DNA of 64,000 nt from CAWHYG01 sp963833505 (GTDB taxonomy: Bacteria; Eisenbacteria; RBG-16-71-46; CAIMUX01). The first letter of the stretch is position 1, and each line of letters begins with the position of its first letter. The translations under genes and the position numbers were made by a program. Shown piece after piece: positions 30,275-39,660 of this stretch. A model generated the notes under the pieces. That model was given only the letters and a program-made list of their open reading frames with translations, was not told the origin of the DNA and made no database searches. The stretch lies in contig CAWHYG010000007.1 in assembly GCA_963833505.1 (NCBI GenBank), positions 1,674,001 through 1,738,000 on the forward strand, read 5' to 3'.

Positions 30275-32086
30275 ATGTTTGACCAGATGCGCAAGAATAC
30301 AAAGACGATCCTCTGGGTGACCGTGGTCGCCTTCATCGGGCTCATGTTTTTCGCCTGGGGAGCGGACTTCCAGCTCGGGCGGAAGAAGAGGATCGACCCG
30401 AACGAGATCGGGTCGGTCAACGGCCAGCCGATCTACGGGCGCGTGTACGACGCGCAGGTCGCCCAGGCCCGGCAGAACTACCAGAAGCAGTCGGGCCACG
30501 ACGTCGACGACCGCACCGACGCCTTGATCCGCAGCCAGACCTGGGACCAGATGGTCCAGGAGATGCTGATCCTGCAGGAAGCCAGGAAGCACGGCATCAC
30601 GGTGAGCGACGAGGAGGTCGTGCAGGCGATCATGACGCAGCCGCCTCCCGACGTGATGCAGAGCCCGAACTTCCAGACCAACGGCCGATTCGACCTGGCC
30701 AAGTACCAGGCGGCCCTCCGCGATCCCAACCTGGACACCCGGGGTCTGGAGGAGCAGTACCGCGAGAACCTTCCGCTTCAGAAGATGCAGCTCATGGCGG
30801 CGAGCGCCGCGTCCGTCACCGATGACGAGCTGTGGGACGACTGGCAGGCCCAGAATGCGAAGGTCAAGGTCTCCTACGTCCGCGTGCCCGGCACCAAGTT
30901 CACGGTGAACGAAGCCGGGATCAGCGACGCCGAGCTCCAGGCCTATTACAACGCCCATCGTGAGAAGTACCAGATTCCCCTTCAGGCCGAGATCGAGTAC
31001 GTCTCGATCCCGAACCGGTACACGGATCAGGACTCCGTCAACGTCGTGGAACAGGCCCGGCAGATCGCCTCGGACGCGAAGAGAGGCGAGGATTTCGCGG
31101 GCCTGGTCGAAACCTATTCCGAAGCGCCCACCTCGATGCGGGGCGGCCCCGACGGCACCTACCTGACCGCCGACCGCATCACCGATCCCGGCGTGCGCAG
31201 CGCGGCGTTTTCCCTGGCCGTGGGCGAGGTCAGCGGCGTGATCGCCGGTCCGGGGGGGTTCCACGTGATCAAGGTGGAAGACCGGAAGACGGATCCCAAG
31301 GGGGATCAGGTCAAGATCGCGGACATTCTCCTGCCGCTCAATCCCAGCGCCGAGACCCTGTCCCAGATCCGGGACCAGATCCTGCAGTTCCGGCAGGAAG
31401 CCGACAAGCGACCGTTCGACCAGGTCGCCGCCGACATGAAGCTGGCGGTCAAGCAGACCGGTCCGTTCGCCGAGGGAGGGTTCATTCCCGGGATCGGACC
31501 GAGCCAGGAGCTGACGGACTTCGCCTTCTCCCAGCCGGTCGGCGACATCAGCATTCCGTTCGAAAGGCCGGATGGATGGATGGTGGCCCGGCTGAAGAAC
31601 CGGCAAGCGCCGCACATCGCGGAGTTCAGCGAGGTCCAGGAACGCGTGCGCTCGGAGATGGCGGATTCGGTGCGGGTGGCGCAGGCCGCCCAGGTGGCCG
31701 ATCGGCTTCTGGGCGCGGCCCGGGCCGGGACGCCGATGGAAAAGGTCGCGGCGAACGATTCGCGCGCCGAGTACGGAATGACCGACGCGTTCGGCATTCT
31801 CGGATTCCCGCAGGGGATCGGCGGAGATCCGGCGGTCATCGGAGCGATCTTCGCCGGACAATCCACGGGCGTGATGCCGAAGGTGATCTCCGGAGCCAAG
31901 GCGGCCTACGTCATCGACGTGCTGGAACGGACTCCGGCGGACAAGACCGCCTTCGAATCCCAGAAGAACCAGGAACGCGCGTCCCTGTTGCAGCGGCGGC
32001 AGGGCGAGCTGGTCAACGACTGGCTCACGAATCTCCGGAAATCGGCCAAGATCGAGGACTATCGGTTCGGGGTGTTCGGGAGCTGA
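30275..32086 (+). CDS. PpiD/SurA-like periplasmic peptidyl-prolyl isomerase
   Basis: 603 residues from ATG 30275 with GGAG upstream; a longer frame to 30176 has no signal. The N-terminus MFDQMRKNTKTILWVTVVAFIGLMFFAWG is a PpiD-type membrane anchor, placing the bulk in the periplasm. A SurA N-like chaperone domain follows (VNGQPIYGRVYDAQVAQ ... VQEMLILQEARKHGITVSDEEV), then a parvulin domain (about residues 225-345: IEYVSIPNRY...ASDAKRGEDFAGLVETYSEA...AFSLAVGEVSGVIAGPGGFHVIKVEDRK) and a second, degenerate parvulin-like repeat further on. It helps fold outer membrane and exported proteins, in keeping with the many exported proteins in this window. Confidence 0.87.
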   Translation: MFDQMRKNTKTILWVTVVAFIGLMFFAWGADFQLGRKKRIDPNEIGSVNGQPIYGRVYDAQVAQARQNYQKQSGHDVDDRTDALIRSQTWDQMVQEMLILQEARKHGITVSDEEVVQAIMTQPPPDVMQSPNFQTNGRFDLAKYQAALRDPNLDTRGLEEQYRENLPLQKMQLMAASAASVTDDELWDDWQAQNAKVKVSYVRVPGTKFTVNEAGISDAELQAYYNAHREKYQIPLQAEIEYVSIPNRYTDQDSVNVVEQARQIASDAKRGEDFAGLVETYSEAPTSMRGGPDGTYLTADRITDPGVRSAAFSLAVGEVSGVIAGPGGFHVIKVEDRKTDPKGDQVKIADILLPLNPSAETLSQIRDQILQFRQEADKRPFDQVAADMKLAVKQTGPFAEGGFIPGIGPSQELTDFAFSQPVGDISIPFERPDGWMVARLKNRQAPHIAEFSEVQERVRSEMADSVRVAQAAQVADRLLGAARAGTPMEKVAANDSRAEYGMTDAFGILGFPQGIGGDPAVIGAIFAGQSTGVMPKVISGAKAAYVIDVLERTPADKTAFESQKNQERASLLQRRQGELVNDWLTNLRKSAKIEDYRFGVFGS

Positions 32087-32152
32087 TCGGGGAACGCGGG
32101 TCGCGAAGGATCGCAGGAATCGCAAGGATCGCAGACCGCCGAGGGAACGATC

Positions 32153-33340
32153 GTGTCCACAGCCCCGCTTCCGGAGATCTCCGGCTGGGATGACGCCGAC
32201 TCCGGCCCGTCCCTGTCCATCCGGACAGGCTGGCGGGACGAGGAATGGGACGGGGTTCTGGCTGGTCAGACCGAGGCGACGTTCTTTCACAGCCGGCGCT
32301 GGGCTCGCCTGATCAGGAGCTGCTTTCCCCAGCTCACGGACCGATCCCTCTGGTTCGACGGGCCCGAGGGGCCCGTCCTGTTTCCGCTTTTCGCGTGGCG
32401 CCGGGCCGGCGGGCTTCTGACCACCCTGCAGTCTTCGTTTCCGTTTCTCTATGGCGGACCGGTTCCGTCAACGGACGCGCGCGGCCGCGACCATCTGCCT
32501 CGGATCCTCCGGACCCTGCGCCCCGGCCTGACTTCGGTGAGGGTGAGCGGCAACCCGTTCGCCGCGCTTTCTGCGGCCGTGCCGGTGAACCAGCTCGGAC
32601 CGGATGTCCGCAAGGCCGCGGAGCCCGGCGAGCCGGTCGCTGCCGACAGCGCGCACGACACAGCACGGGAAAAGCGGGCCGGCGGCCACGAACCGCCGGC
32701 CGTGACGCAAGAGACCCAGGCCATCGGCTACCAAATGCACGTCGAGACGACGCACTGTCTGGCCCTCCCGCCCACCGAAGCGCAGTACTGGGAGAAGGGC
32801 CTGACTTCGGCCAAGCGCAACGACGTCCGGCGACTCGGAAAGAAAGGCGTCGTGGTCGAGGAGACCAGGAACGGCGCGGAAGTCGAACCCGTCTATCGGT
32901 TCTACCTGGCCTCGTTCAAGCGCTGGGGCGGCCGGCCGGGCGTCGTCTATCCCCTGGAGTTCTACCAGGCGCTCCTGCGCGAGGGAGGCGACGCCATCAA
33001 GCTGACCGTGGCGCGTCATGAAGGCCGGTTGATCGGCGGCACCTTCTCGGTCCGGTGGAACGGCATCGTGCACTATCTCGCCAGCTACTTCGACCACGAG
33101 AGCCGGGCGCTGCGGCCGAACGTTCTCATCCAGGTGGATTCGATCCTCGGAGCCATCCGGAACGGATTCCGCTACTACGATTTCCTGCCCAGCGGAGGCC
33201 ACTCCGCCGTGGAGTCCTTCAAGGAGAGCTTCGGCGGACTCCGCACGGAGTATCCGGTCTGGGAACGGCGGGGCGCGCTCCACCGGATCCTCCGCCGGCC
33301 GCCCTATCGAAGCGGCGGGGCCCAGGCTTCGGACGACTGA
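32153..33340 (+). CDS. FemAB/GNAT-fold protein (BioF2-like acetyltransferase domain)
   Basis: 395 residues from GTG 32153, with GAGGG upstream. The fold is visible as two GNAT-like halves: TEATFFHSRRWARLIRSCF with LFPLFAWRRAGGLLTTLQSS in the first, and LTSAKRNDVRRLGKKGVVVEE, VYRFYLASFKRWGGRP and HEGRLIGGTFSVRWNGIVHYLASYF in the second. These match the FemAB-related, BioF2-like domain found in exopolysaccharide and cell-envelope loci. An insertion at about 155-190 is proline- and alanine-rich and probably disordered. Substrate unknown; aminoacyl- or acyl-transfer in envelope polymer synthesis is the usual inference. It follows the PpiD gene by 66 bp on the same strand. Confidence 0.75.
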   Translation: MSTAPLPEISGWDDADSGPSLSIRTGWRDEEWDGVLAGQTEATFFHSRRWARLIRSCFPQLTDRSLWFDGPEGPVLFPLFAWRRAGGLLTTLQSSFPFLYGGPVPSTDARGRDHLPRILRTLRPGLTSVRVSGNPFAALSAAVPVNQLGPDVRKAAEPGEPVAADSAHDTAREKRAGGHEPPAVTQETQAIGYQMHVETTHCLALPPTEAQYWEKGLTSAKRNDVRRLGKKGVVVEETRNGAEVEPVYRFYLASFKRWGGRPGVVYPLEFYQALLREGGDAIKLTVARHEGRLIGGTFSVRWNGIVHYLASYFDHESRALRPNVLIQVDSILGAIRNGFRYYDFLPSGGHSAVESFKESFGGLRTEYPVWERRGALHRILRRPPYRSGGAQASDD

Positions 33341-33500
33341 AATTCGTTGCCTATCCCACCGATTTGCCTGCAAATCGGCGTCATGGCCGATCCGCCGGCG
33401 AACCTGTTGCGAACGTTGAAGTTGTCGTGGGTGCCGAATCCCGTGACAGGCTCGGCCGCGGCGTTTCTCTGGGGACCCCGTCCAGTCGGGAAGACGACAC

Positions 33501-35096
33501 TCACCGCGTCATTCGGCCGGGATCCTCAGGTGGAGTCGGGGGCGCCTCCTCCGGCGTCCCCGGCAGCCGGAAGATCACAAGGACGGTGCGGTTCGGCCCG
33601 TCGCAATAGGGCGGCGATCGGTAGACCTCATCGCCCGGGGTAAACCGGATGGATCCGCCCGTCATCCGATAAAGCTGACTGTAGGAACGGTATTCGTACT
33701 CGCGATACCTGCCTGTCCCGACGTCCGGAGCGTCGGCGAAAGCGTGCTGAACGAGGTACGCGGCGTGATTCTCCTTGAGGTAGTCCGCAAACCGGCCCTG
33801 CCGCAATTCGTCCTGATAATCGAAGTTGTTCACCAGTCCGTCGAGGTTGATGACGGGCCGCTCTGAAAACAGCGAGAAGTGGCCGGCGTCCTTCATCGCC
33901 AGGACCGCGTTCTTCGGGAGGTGAACGCGCGCCCATCCGGCCGCGTCGTACGCCGCGACATGCCAGGAGCGATCCAGGGGACGTTTCCAGTCCCTCCACC
34001 AGGCGAAGCCGAGCGTACTTGCGAGGAGGAGGGCGCTGGCCAGATTCAGCATCGCGCGCCGACTCTTCAACCATTCGCCGCCAACTTCGGCCACCGTCCT
34101 CGACGCGAGCACGACGAGAGCGAATCGCTCCGGAACGAAGTACCAGCCGAACGCCCCCCAACGCACGAAGAAGGCGCAATAGCAGGCATGGAGCATCGCC
34201 CCGATCGCGACGACCTCCGTCTCCCGGATGCCGGCGATCAGGCTGGCCGGCCGGCGGGTCGGCCTGGACCGGTACCTCCGGAACAGATGGACCAGACAGG
34301 CGGCGAGCGAGACGACCAGGAGCGCCCGATCCGCGCGTGCAATCTGGAAGGAGGCGACGTGCCACCCGGGCCGGGGGAATGAGGCCTTGAGGGCTCCGCT
34401 GATCGGAATGACATGCTTGAAGACGATGCGATTCCAAGCCAGGTAGGGGCCGAGCAGAAGGGCGCAGACCGCGACCCCGGCGGGCAGTGCGGCGCCGGTC
34501 AGGGCCATGAGCCCGAGAACGGCGTGGAAGACGAGATCGACCCGGGAAAGCACCAGAAGACCGAGCCATGCGCCCGCTTCCGCTCCGCGGCGCCAAGTAC
34601 GCTGTTCCCGAGCCCGCTGAAGGGGCGCCCGGGCGAACAGCCCGGCCAGAACGAACCAGACCAGAGCCGTCTCCATGCCCGACACCGCGGGCAGAAAACC
34701 CACGGCGAGGTAGGCAACGAGCCCGATGACGGCCGCGATCTCGCCGCAAGTCCGCTTCAGACCGCTCCAGATCCACCCACCGGCGACGGCCAGGAGGCCG
34801 ATCTGGAGGATCAGCGCGAGCCTCACCTGGGTTTCCGGAACGGACCTGGTGAGGCCTTGCACGAGCGTCAGGAGCAGTTGCCAGAGAGGATGGAATCCAT
34901 TCGTCAAATGGATCGAGTCGAAGGAGGGGCCGTGTCCCGCGGCCATCTCCCTGGCGATCCTGAAGTAGTAGGAAGCATCGTCGGCTACGGTGACGACGAG
35001 GCGGCGCATGGGGCGTGTAAGCGATAGCAGGGCGTAGCCCACAAACAGAGGCACGGCGAGCTGCGGCCAGGACGGTTTCAAATCCCGCACGCTCAT
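33501..35096 (-). CDS. Polytopic membrane protein, likely GT-C glycosyltransferase
   Basis: 531 residues from ATG 35096; earlier in-frame starts run into the divergent neighbour's start and lack support. About ten membrane helices (PLFVGYALLSL, LALILQIGLLAVAGGWIW, IAAVIGLVAYLAVGFLPAVSG and so on). The first loop has VADDASYYFRIAREMAAGHGPSFD, with an acidic pair where GT-C mannosyl- and arabinosyltransferases keep their catalytic aspartate, and TNGFHPLWQLLLTLVQ follows, a pattern common in ArnT/PMT-like proteins. The C-terminal 150 residues form a periplasmic domain. Probably transfers sugar from a polyprenyl phosphate donor on the periplasmic face. Convergent with the FemAB-like gene. Confidence 0.75.
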   Translation of the reverse strand: MSVRDLKPSWPQLAVPLFVGYALLSLTRPMRRLVVTVADDASYYFRIAREMAAGHGPSFDSIHLTNGFHPLWQLLLTLVQGLTRSVPETQVRLALILQIGLLAVAGGWIWSGLKRTCGEIAAVIGLVAYLAVGFLPAVSGMETALVWFVLAGLFARAPLQRAREQRTWRRGAEAGAWLGLLVLSRVDLVFHAVLGLMALTGAALPAGVAVCALLLGPYLAWNRIVFKHVIPISGALKASFPRPGWHVASFQIARADRALLVVSLAACLVHLFRRYRSRPTRRPASLIAGIRETEVVAIGAMLHACYCAFFVRWGAFGWYFVPERFALVVLASRTVAEVGGEWLKSRRAMLNLASALLLASTLGFAWWRDWKRPLDRSWHVAAYDAAGWARVHLPKNAVLAMKDAGHFSLFSERPVINLDGLVNNFDYQDELRQGRFADYLKENHAAYLVQHAFADAPDVGTGRYREYEYRSYSQLYRMTGGSIRFTPGDEVYRSPPYCDGPNRTVLVIFRLPGTPEEAPPTPPEDPGRMTR

Positions 35097-35232
35097 GCCC
35101 CCGGAGTTGAACACGTCAGTTTCAGCTTGACGGTAGGGATCGGGCAGGTAGATGTCAATCTTGGGATCATGAGAGCGGGGGGGCGATACCGGCTGAGCCA
35201 CGGCGTCGCCGGGAGCTTGAGGAGACTGTCCC

Positions 35233-38175
35233 ATGACGTTCTTGATCCGGGCGCACGGTCCGCAGGCGGTTGTGCGACCTGCCATTCTTCTGATGATCGT
35301 TTCCGGCGCGATTTCTTTCACACCGGCGCGAGCCGCCGCGCCGACTCAGACTCATTGGGAGGTCCTCGACCTGGCGAGTCAGAACATCTACAAGTTCGAC
35401 GAACCGTTGAGTCGACTGACGAGCGGAGAACCGTTCGAAGTGTCGCCGGAGGGCGCGCAGCTCAAGGTCTCGGTGGAATCGACGCCGGGCGCCGACCTGA
35501 CATCCATCCGGATTCACCTGGAGAACCTCTCGAGCCGGGATCGCGGTCTGACCTTGCGCGTGACGCTGGCTCTCCCGGCTGCGGCCCCCTGGCGTTTCTG
35601 GCATGACCTCGACAACCCGGAGCGTCTGGGCTCCGCGGCGTTGGCCGATCTGGCGGCGGTTCGGGAGCTTCCGGCCCTGCCGGAATTCAGCGGCGGCGAA
35701 CGGCCGGACGTGGGGAGCTATTCGGTCTACCCGTTGGGGGTTGTCGACGACGGAACGAGTTGGGTTGCCTGGGCCCGCCCGGCGGGGGAGCCGGCTCTGA
35801 TGAGATTCCTGGCACAGGGAGGGACGCAGGGGAGCCTCACGGCCGAGGTCGACCTCGCCCTCAGCGGCTTCGCCGCCGACCCGGGAAAGGCGGACGTCCG
35901 CCTGCTCTACCTGACCGGTCCGAGCACGGCGGAAACGGCGATGCGCGACGCCGTGGAGCGGTATGACCGTCAATCCGCCGGACCGCTCACTCCCCGCGCC
36001 ACGGTTTTCGGCGCCTGGATGCCGTTTGAGGACCTTGCGAAGTTCGCCAACGTCGACGAATTCGGATTCGGATATCAGGAGGGCGCCATCAATCCCTCCT
36101 TCGATGACAAGCTCGGGGTGCTCAGTCTCTACTACTTCGCCGGGGCCGGAGAGTCGGCGAACGTGCCGGCCGGAACCGCGGGCGCCGGTTCCGACTCCGA
36201 GCGCGTGACGGCGGCCTTCCGGCGAGCCGCGGAGCAGCACACCGGTGTCGCGGACGCTTGGGATCGATGCGCCGCGCGCGACGCGAACGGCCGGGTCATC
36301 TATTCAGCCGACAAGGTGTACTCCGACTATTTCGCCCCGATCTGCCTCGAGCCGATGCTGCCGTACGGCCAGGCCATGCGAGATCAGATCGTGAAACGGT
36401 TGACCGTGACGCCGTCCCCTTCCGGAATCGACGGCTGTTACATAGACGGGATCTCCACCGGACTCGACTACTCCCCGGAGCACATGAGAGCCGCCCGGCA
36501 TCTTCTCTTGTGGGACGGCTCGTTGCGGCGCCCCTTCAACTTCAACCTGTGGAGCTCGGTCGATTGGGCCGGCGACCTGCACGACCGCCTGCAGGGCACC
36601 GGCAAGTTGATCATGCTCAATGACGCCACGCTGGCCGAGTTTCCGTTCATCTCCCCCGATATCGACGTCTTCGGATCCGAGCTGGGCCTTGCGTTGGCGC
36701 GTCCCGTGTTGCGCCAGCTCCGCGTCGCGGCGAACCGACGGCCCGTGTGCACGCTCCTCAAGGGGGACTTCGTGAAGATCACCCAGGCGGAAATCGAAAG
36801 CTACATGCGCCGCTGCGCCGCCTACGGCGTGCTCCCGGGTTTCTTCGACCTCTCCCCGTCGGGGCTTCATCCCGGATCGAGCTACTGGGTGCACCCGGAG
36901 TGGTATGACCGCGATCGGCCTCTGTTTCGGCGCTACCTGCCGCTGGCTCGAGAGCTGGCGCGCGCGGGATGGGAACCCAGGACAGGCGCCAAGGTCGACG
37001 GCGCCGGAGCCTGGATCGAACGGTTCGGGCCGGACCCGGACAGTCTTTGGTACCTGACGGTGTCCACCGATCCAGGACCTCCTTCGGCGAAGCCGACATC
37101 GGTCAAGATCCAGCTTTCATCCGAGGAGAGCGCCCCGACGAGCGCCGGCGGAAGCGGTGCGCCGGCCGCACCTCCGGCTCCAGGCCAGGGCGCCGGTCGG
37201 ATTGCGGTCGAGCTTCTGACCGGACGGATCGCCGACCCGGCCGGCGGCATTTCCATGGACATGGGGCCGGAGGACCTGTCGATCTGGGCGTTGGGCTCCA
37301 GGCACGCGCAATCCGAGGGATATCTGGAACGGGCGAGGGATCTCCTGGAGCGCCGTCAGGCCTACTTGTCGGCACGCGCCGATCGAACCCTCTCCCTGGC
37401 GCCCTGGGTGCCCTACGAACAGGGGATCGGCGCCGCCCTGGACACAACCGGCAGATCAGGCGGGTTCTGCCTGCGCCTCACACGGGGCGCCGGCGCGCCG
37501 GCCACGGGCGTCGTGCAAACCGTGACCCTGGCGAACGCGCCGCCGCGCCCGATCGTCGTCACCGGATGGAGTCGGGCCCGGACGGTTTCGGGATTATCGA
37601 ACGCGGACTACGGGATCTACGTGGATTGCTACTATCAGGACCGGACCGCCCTTTACGGTTCCCACGCGTCGTTTGCCACCGGCACGCACGACTGGCAGTC
37701 GGCGCAGGTGCGCATCGAACCGACCAAGCCGGTCCAGAGCATCACCGTCTATCTGCTGCTTCGCGGCGATCACACCGGCACCGCGTGGTTCGACGACATC
37801 TCGATCGCCTGGGCGGATGCGGCCGGAAAGAACCTCGTGGCACGCGGTGATTTTGAGGACAAGACCCCGCCGAGCTTCCTCGAGAGCAGGGATCCAGCCG
37901 CCGGGCGGATCAACGGAGCCGCCGCTCAGCTCGCCTCGCTCCTGGCCGCGCCTCCCGAATCCACGCATTGGGATCGGGCCGCGGGGCTCTGTGATGAAAT
38001 CCAGTCGGCAATGCCCGGAGCGCGGAAGGATCCGGATCTCGACCGCACGAAGCGGGATCTCGAGGATTTGAGGTGGGACCTCGACCTGGCCCGCAAGTGC
38101 CTGGACGGAAAGGCACAGCCGGCCACCCGGACCTCGCGCCTGACGCCGCCGGCGGTGCTGGGGAGCGGAAAGTGA
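35233..38175 (+). CDS. Large secreted protein, TIM-barrel glycoside-hydrolase-like with C-terminal carbohydrate-binding-like domain
   Basis: 980 residues from ATG 35233 with GAGGAG 8 nt upstream. A signal peptide ends near residue 35 (PAILLMIVSGAISFTPARAA). An N-terminal beta-sandwich (about 40-240) is followed by a central domain (about 250-590) with strands and acidic residues at GFGYQEGAINPSF, SDYFAPICLEPM, GIDGCYIDGISTG (D405) and SPDIDVFGSELG, reminiscent of retaining glycoside hydrolase barrels. The last 200 residues have a jelly-roll CBM-like pattern (YGIYVDCYYQDRTALYGSH...HTGTAWFDDISIAW). No named family was recognised. It sits among envelope-sugar genes, which fits a role in polysaccharide handling. 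Its ATG almost coincides with the opposite-strand frame of the neighbouring glycosyltransferase. Confidence 0.65.
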   Translation: MTFLIRAHGPQAVVRPAILLMIVSGAISFTPARAAAPTQTHWEVLDLASQNIYKFDEPLSRLTSGEPFEVSPEGAQLKVSVESTPGADLTSIRIHLENLSSRDRGLTLRVTLALPAAAPWRFWHDLDNPERLGSAALADLAAVRELPALPEFSGGERPDVGSYSVYPLGVVDDGTSWVAWARPAGEPALMRFLAQGGTQGSLTAEVDLALSGFAADPGKADVRLLYLTGPSTAETAMRDAVERYDRQSAGPLTPRATVFGAWMPFEDLAKFANVDEFGFGYQEGAINPSFDDKLGVLSLYYFAGAGESANVPAGTAGAGSDSERVTAAFRRAAEQHTGVADAWDRCAARDANGRVIYSADKVYSDYFAPICLEPMLPYGQAMRDQIVKRLTVTPSPSGIDGCYIDGISTGLDYSPEHMRAARHLLLWDGSLRRPFNFNLWSSVDWAGDLHDRLQGTGKLIMLNDATLAEFPFISPDIDVFGSELGLALARPVLRQLRVAANRRPVCTLLKGDFVKITQAEIESYMRRCAAYGVLPGFFDLSPSGLHPGSSYWVHPEWYDRDRPLFRRYLPLARELARAGWEPRTGAKVDGAGAWIERFGPDPDSLWYLTVSTDPGPPSAKPTSVKIQLSSEESAPTSAGGSGAPAAPPAPGQGAGRIAVELLTGRIADPAGGISMDMGPEDLSIWALGSRHAQSEGYLERARDLLERRQAYLSARADRTLSLAPWVPYEQGIGAALDTTGRSGGFCLRLTRGAGAPATGVVQTVTLANAPPRPIVVTGWSRARTVSGLSNADYGIYVDCYYQDRTALYGSHASFATGTHDWQSAQVRIEPTKPVQSITVYLLLRGDHTGTAWFDDISIAWADAAGKNLVARGDFEDKTPPSFLESRDPAAGRINGAAAQLASLLAAPPESTHWDRAAGLCDEIQSAMPGARKDPDLDRTKRDLEDLRWDLDLARKCLDGKAQPATRTSRLTPPAVLGSGK

Positions 38176-38239
38176 CCTGAGGCGCCGGCCGGCGCTCCGG
38201 TATTGCCCGGCCCTGCCGGGCCATCTACGATGGATTTTC

Positions 38240-38305
38240 GCGCCCGGGGAGCGGCGATCAGAGGGAGCGGCTGCGCCCGAGGAACGGCGATCGAAGGGAG
38301 CGGCG
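38240..38305. repeat. 33-bp imperfect tandem repeat, two units
   Basis: Units at 38240-38272 and 38273-38305 share GCGCCCG, GCGGCGATC and GGGAGCGGC, differing at a few bases. They lie just upstream of the aminotransferase gene. Confidence 0.7.
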
Positions 38306-38336
38306 AGGCCGGACGCGTCAAGCACGGAGGACCGCC

Positions 38337-39545
38337 ATGAAGGACCGCACGCGGGATCGACTGGCCATCGAAGGCGGGCCGCCCGTCCGGGAGAGCTTCC
38401 TCGTCTTCGGCGCGCCGGACATCCGCGAGGAGGAGATCGACTCCGTCCTCGAGACGCTCAAGAGCGGGTGGATCGGCACCGGCCCCAAGGTGGCGCGCTT
38501 CGAGGAGGACTTCCGCCGGTACCTCGGCGCGCGCCACGCCGTGGCGGTCGCATCCTGCACCGCCGGTCTGCATCTTTCGCTGATCGCTCTCGGGGTGCGT
38601 CCGGGGGACGAGGTCATCGTTCCGAGCATGACCTTCGTGGCCACGGCCAATTCCGTCGTCCACGTCGGAGCGCGACCCGTCCTGGTCGACTGCGAGCGGG
38701 CCACCATGAACATCGATCCCCGGGCGGTCGAGCGCGCGATCACCGACAAGACCCGGGTCATCGTTCCGGTCCACTTCGCCGGACGGCCGGCCGACCTGAC
38801 CGCGCTCGAGGCCATCGCCCGGCCGCGCGGGATCCGCCTGCTCGAGGACGCCGCCCACGCCATCGAGACGATCCACCAGGGCCGAAGGGCGGGCCTCATG
38901 GGAGACTGCGCCTCCTTCAGCTTCTACGTGACCAAGAACGTCATCACCGGCGAAGGGGGCATGGTCACGACGGCGAGCGACGAGATCGCCTCGTGGATCA
39001 AGGTGGCCGGCCTCCACGGCATGAGCAAGGACGCCTGGAAGCGCTACTCGGACGAGGGCTTCAAGCACTACGAGGTGGAATTCCCCGGCTTCAAGTACAA
39101 CATGACGGACATGCAGGCCGCCCTCGGCATTCCGCAGCTCGCGCGGGTCGAGGAGAACTGGCGGAAGCGCTCCCTGCTCTGGAGCCGCTACCTCGAGGCG
39201 TTCGCGGATCTCCCCGTCACGCTCCCCGCTCCCGTCCGCGACGGCGATCGCCACGCCTACCATCTGTTCACGCTGGTCCTGGATCTCGACCGCCTGCGCT
39301 TCACCCGGGATCAGGTTCTCGATGCGCTGCAGAAGGAGAACATCGGCACCGGCGTGCATTACCGCGGCGTCCACCTGCATCCCTACTACCGAGAGACCTG
39401 GGGCTACCGGCCGGAGCAGCTTCCGGAAACGGAATACCTGAGCGAGCGCACGGTCAGCCTTCCCTTCTCCACGCGACTGACGGACGAGGACGCGCTCGAT
39501 GTCGTCACGGCGGTGCGGAAGGTCCTGCTCCAGGCGGCACGGTGA
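38337..39545 (+). CDS. DegT/DnrJ/EryC1/StrS-family PLP aminotransferase
   Basis: 402 residues from ATG 38337, with GGAGG 6 nt upstream. Family signatures: GWIGTGPKVARFEEDFRRYL near residues 44-63, GARHAVAVASCTAGLHLSL, EVIVPSMTFVATANSVVHVG, RLLEDAAHAIE (the PLP-phosphate and ring-binding DxxH region) and SFYVTKNVITGEGGMV with the Schiff-base lysine. These enzymes transaminate keto-sugar nucleotides in polysaccharide, O-antigen or antibiotic pathways. The downstream genes (radical SAM, methyltransferase) and flanking glycosyltransferases suggest surface sugar or secondary metabolite modification. The 3' end is copied in a 42-bp tandem repeat after the stop. Confidence 0.92.
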   Translation: MKDRTRDRLAIEGGPPVRESFLVFGAPDIREEEIDSVLETLKSGWIGTGPKVARFEEDFRRYLGARHAVAVASCTAGLHLSLIALGVRPGDEVIVPSMTFVATANSVVHVGARPVLVDCERATMNIDPRAVERAITDKTRVIVPVHFAGRPADLTALEAIARPRGIRLLEDAAHAIETIHQGRRAGLMGDCASFSFYVTKNVITGEGGMVTTASDEIASWIKVAGLHGMSKDAWKRYSDEGFKHYEVEFPGFKYNMTDMQAALGIPQLARVEENWRKRSLLWSRYLEAFADLPVTLPAPVRDGDRHAYHLFTLVLDLDRLRFTRDQVLDALQKENIGTGVHYRGVHLHPYYRETWGYRPEQLPETEYLSERTVSLPFSTRLTDEDALDVVTAVRKVLLQAAR

Positions 39546-39624
39546 AACTGCGGGGAACGGCAGGTCCGACTCCGGGCGGCGCGATGAAACCTCGGTGCGC
39601 GGAAGGTCCGACTCCTAGTGGCGT
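39541..39624. repeat. 42-bp degenerate tandem repeat copying the aminotransferase 3' end
   Basis: Units at 39541-39582 and 39583-39624 share GAAAC, AGGTCCGACTCC and GTGGCG/GGCGGCG. The last bases of the aminotransferase gene (AAGGTCCTGCTCCAGGCGGCAC, split here as AAGGTCCTGCTCC and AGGCGGCAC) look like a further copy, so the intergenic DNA was built by repeat expansion of the gene end. Confidence 0.65.
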
Positions 39625-39660
39625 GGTGACACTTCCGGCGCCGGGACGGGACGCGGTCGA

